The translations under genes were made by a program, and so were the position numbers. A stretch of DNA of 6,039 nt from Patescibacteria group bacterium (GTDB taxonomy: Bacteria; Patescibacteriota; Gracilibacteria; UBA1369; JAHJTR01), in NCBI GenBank assembly GCA_018829865.1, contig JAHJTR010000135.1, forward strand, positions 1 through 6,039, read 5' to 3'. A model generated the notes under the pieces. It saw nothing but the letters and a program-made list of their open reading frames with translations. It had not been told where the DNA came from and did not search any database. This document shows positions 4,425 through 6,039 of the stretch, piece by piece (the stretch's first letter is position 1; every line of letters starts with the position of its first letter).

Positions 4425-6039
4425 TTACCTAGCCTTCCTCAGCCAATTCATATCAATATATTCCTCAATTCCAGGAGGCGTATTGAGTAGGATGTTTTCA
4501 TCGTATCTGATGACGATTGCTCCTCCATCACGATCGGGGGCTCCAATGTACTTTCTATCAGCCGCTAGAGGATCGAGATCTCCGTAAACTGCTCCATTAA
4601 TTACTAATTGTTGGAATGAATCAGTTCCGTATGACTTGAAGTTTCCTACTTTATTGTTGGTTGGGTGATTTTTCACGAAATAAACGCCGTCCATTCTGTT
4701 TACATTTTCGCCGACGATAATGTTTCCGTTAAGCACTATAAATGCGATTGCGGGTCTCTCACGATGATTTTTGACATCACCTGTCGGCTTGTCGTAGACG
4801 ATATTACTTTTGATGAATAAGTTGCCGTTTTCGATAATAATTGTTCGAGCTGCATTTTTGTCGGCATCCGCAGCCAATAGATTGTCGGCTAGATATTCAA
4901 CGTTTGGAATTATTAGGCTTGGGCACATTCTGCCTGCTTTATAGTTGTGAGGATCGGGTAGACATTTCGTTAGTTCTTTACCTTTAATTGTAATGTCTCC
5001 ATTCTTTTTATAGAAAACATTATTATAGGTATTCGGTTGGATTCTTTGTAGGATGAGATCCTGCTCGTAATTTTCGATATTGGCTGTTTTATCCAATGAT
5101 TCATTGAATCTACTAACACGAGTTTTATTATCGCCTACATTTAGTTGCACGCTGGTCTTCTCCCAGTTTTTGTAAACTCGGGTTTGAATTTCGCAGATAA
5201 AACTTGAGAAGTGATTTACGATATTAATGTTTTTGTTATCACAAACGGATGGTGTTTGCCCTGGTGTACCTGTTGAAATAAGTGGTCTTACTTTGACTTT
5301 GGGTTGGGCAACGATTACCAGTCCTTCAGAATTTCTGACTTTTTTATCGATACATGATACGTCGACTCCACTAAGCAATCCTTTTTCAAAGAATACGTCA
5401 CCACCTTTACGAGTCAGGATGTATGGGCAGGTTACATAAACTACTGCGTCGTCGGTATCCCATCTGCTTTCCGTGATATTGTAAACACGAGCTGTATTTG
5501 GGAATTTGTCGCCCGGGCATTCTTGTTGAGGTGTTGGGTCTCCCTTGTTGTTTCTTTGGCAATATTCGTAATCTTGCCAGTTTACTTTTCCGTCGTATGA
5601 AAAATAGATTATTTTGTTATTGGGGAATGTGATGTTCCAGTAGGTTAAGATGTTTGAATTTGGATCTGCGGAATAAGGGATGCCGTCCAGAATTTTGCTT
5701 AAGGCAATGTCTCCTGTGTAACACATTTCAAGTTCTTTGGTCCCTTTTTTGTATTGTTTTATTTGTTCGTCAGTACATTTTTCAATTAATGGCCCTGATC
5801 CGTTTGAAAGCCTTGTTTTGAAATCTTTTGCGTATTCAATGTAGTTAGGAGATTCCTTCTCGTCTACGATTTCCCTTGCTCCCGGGATTATTGATGCAGG
5901 TTTTTCTCTGCCCAAAGTGTCGTCGAATACGATGGTGAACGGGCCATTAAATGGACTGTTATTTTTAATGCTTTCGGTTATTTCGTATTTGATTGAATAC
6001 TTAACGATTTCTTCTGGGCGGGTTGCGACGCTTTTATTG
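4425..6039 (-). CDS. Large probable surface/secreted protein with DUF11-like and beta-solenoid-like regions, C-terminal part (5' end outside window)
   Basis: The frame stays open to the right edge, so this is the last 537 residues of a longer protein. The in-frame TTG at 5915 falls inside a continuous domain and is not a credible start. Residues 1-150 resemble a DUF11-type beta-sandwich: a VKYSIKYEIT strand (12-21), FTIVFDDTLG (34-43) and a later LTYWNITFPNNKIIYFSYDG strand pair (131-150). Residues 155-290 are cysteine-bearing (QEC, VTCPYILTRKGGDVFFEKG, DVSC, VCD, ICE), which suggests disulfides outside the cytoplasm. Residues 398-490 have short strands with Asn-Gly turns (IIIENGNLFIKSNI, AIAFIVLNGNIIVGENV, LVINGAVYGDL), as in beta-solenoids. 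The end holds IRYDENILLNTPPGIEEYI (510-528). No C-terminal sortase motif or membrane helix is present; any signal peptide or anchor would be upstream. A cell-surface or pilus-related role is inferred; no enzymatic motif is seen. Confidence 0.7.
   Translation of the reverse strand, partial: NKSVATRPEEIVKYSIKYEITESIKNNSPFNGPFTIVFDDTLGREKPASIIPGAREIVDEKESPNYIEYAKDFKTRLSNGSGPLIEKCTDEQIKQYKKGTKELEMCYTGDIALSKILDGIPYSADPNSNILTYWNITFPNNKIIYFSYDGKVNWQDYEYCQRNNKGDPTPQQECPGDKFPNTARVYNITESRWDTDDAVVYVTCPYILTRKGGDVFFEKGLLSGVDVSCIDKKVRNSEGLVIVAQPKVKVRPLISTGTPGQTPSVCDNKNINIVNHFSSFICEIQTRVYKNWEKTSVQLNVGDNKTRVSRFNESLDKTANIENYEQDLILQRIQPNTYNNVFYKKNGDITIKGKELTKCLPDPHNYKAGRMCPSLIIPNVEYLADNLLAADADKNAARTIIIENGNLFIKSNIVYDKPTGDVKNHRERPAIAFIVLNGNIIVGENVNRMDGVYFVKNHPTNNKVGNFKSYGTDSFQQLVINGAVYGDLDPLAADRKYIGAPDRDGGAIVIRYDENILLNTPPGIEEYIDMNWLRKAR

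Noticed and set aside
5227..5439. Plus-strand open frame inside the surface-protein gene, and other internal frames at 798-1007, 1487-1762, 1666-1926, 1692-1901, 1856-2149 and 2805-3083
   Set aside because: Each is antisense to or out of frame with a gene supported by conserved motifs (1487-1762 also spans the promoter region), and none has a recognisable product.
5913..5915. TTG as the start codon of the surface protein
   Set aside because: The frame continues upstream without a stop to the window edge, and the upstream 41 residues complete a DUF11-like domain (VKYSIKYEIT through FDDTLG), so translation begins outside the window.

Overview
The window reads as a stretch of AT-rich bacterial chromosome, most plausibly from a member of the Patescibacteria (Candidate Phyla Radiation). 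That placement is an inference. It rests on the TrmB-type regulator, on the DUF11-like/beta-solenoid surface protein of a kind I associate with that group, and on the absence of a Shine-Dalgarno sequence before all three visible start codons. It is not proven by any marker gene here. Stop codons include TAG, TAA and TGA (holA ends in TGA), so the code is standard and not the TGA-glycine code of Gracilibacteria/Absconditabacteria. No mobile element, CRISPR array, tRNA or rRNA is visible.

Layout from left to right: (1) the C-terminal half of gatA on + (1-747, cut by the left edge); (2) a complete TrmB-family regulator on - (753-1490), converging on gatA with 5 bp between the stops; (3) a 191-bp divergent control region holding two near-identical 17-bp dyads, a good promoter for the regulator and two weak candidates for glnA; (4) glnA, a complete type I glutamine synthetase on + (1682-3040); (5) a 234-bp convergent intergenic region with a cluster of short palindromes sharing one consensus; (6) holA, DNA polymerase III delta, on - (3275-4255), with a promoter inside a G-rich tract; (7) an intrinsic terminator (4373-4412); (8) the last 537 residues of a large, probably surface-exposed protein on - (4425 to the right edge, still open).

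The first three genes share a glutamine theme. GlnA makes glutamine, and GatCAB uses glutamine as nitrogen donor to convert Glu-tRNA(Gln) and/or Asp-tRNA(Asn). The divergent TrmB protein is the obvious candidate regulator of glnA, because one dyad lies over its own predicted transcription start and the other lies in the glnA upstream region. holA and the surface protein appear to be independent transcription units.

No wholly new system such as a defence island or secretion locus is evident. The observations most worth following are the paired operators of the TrmB-glnA module and the palindrome cluster. The clear copies of the palindrome show compensatory changes in the stem, and the degenerate copies keep G-U pairing only when read as + strand RNA.
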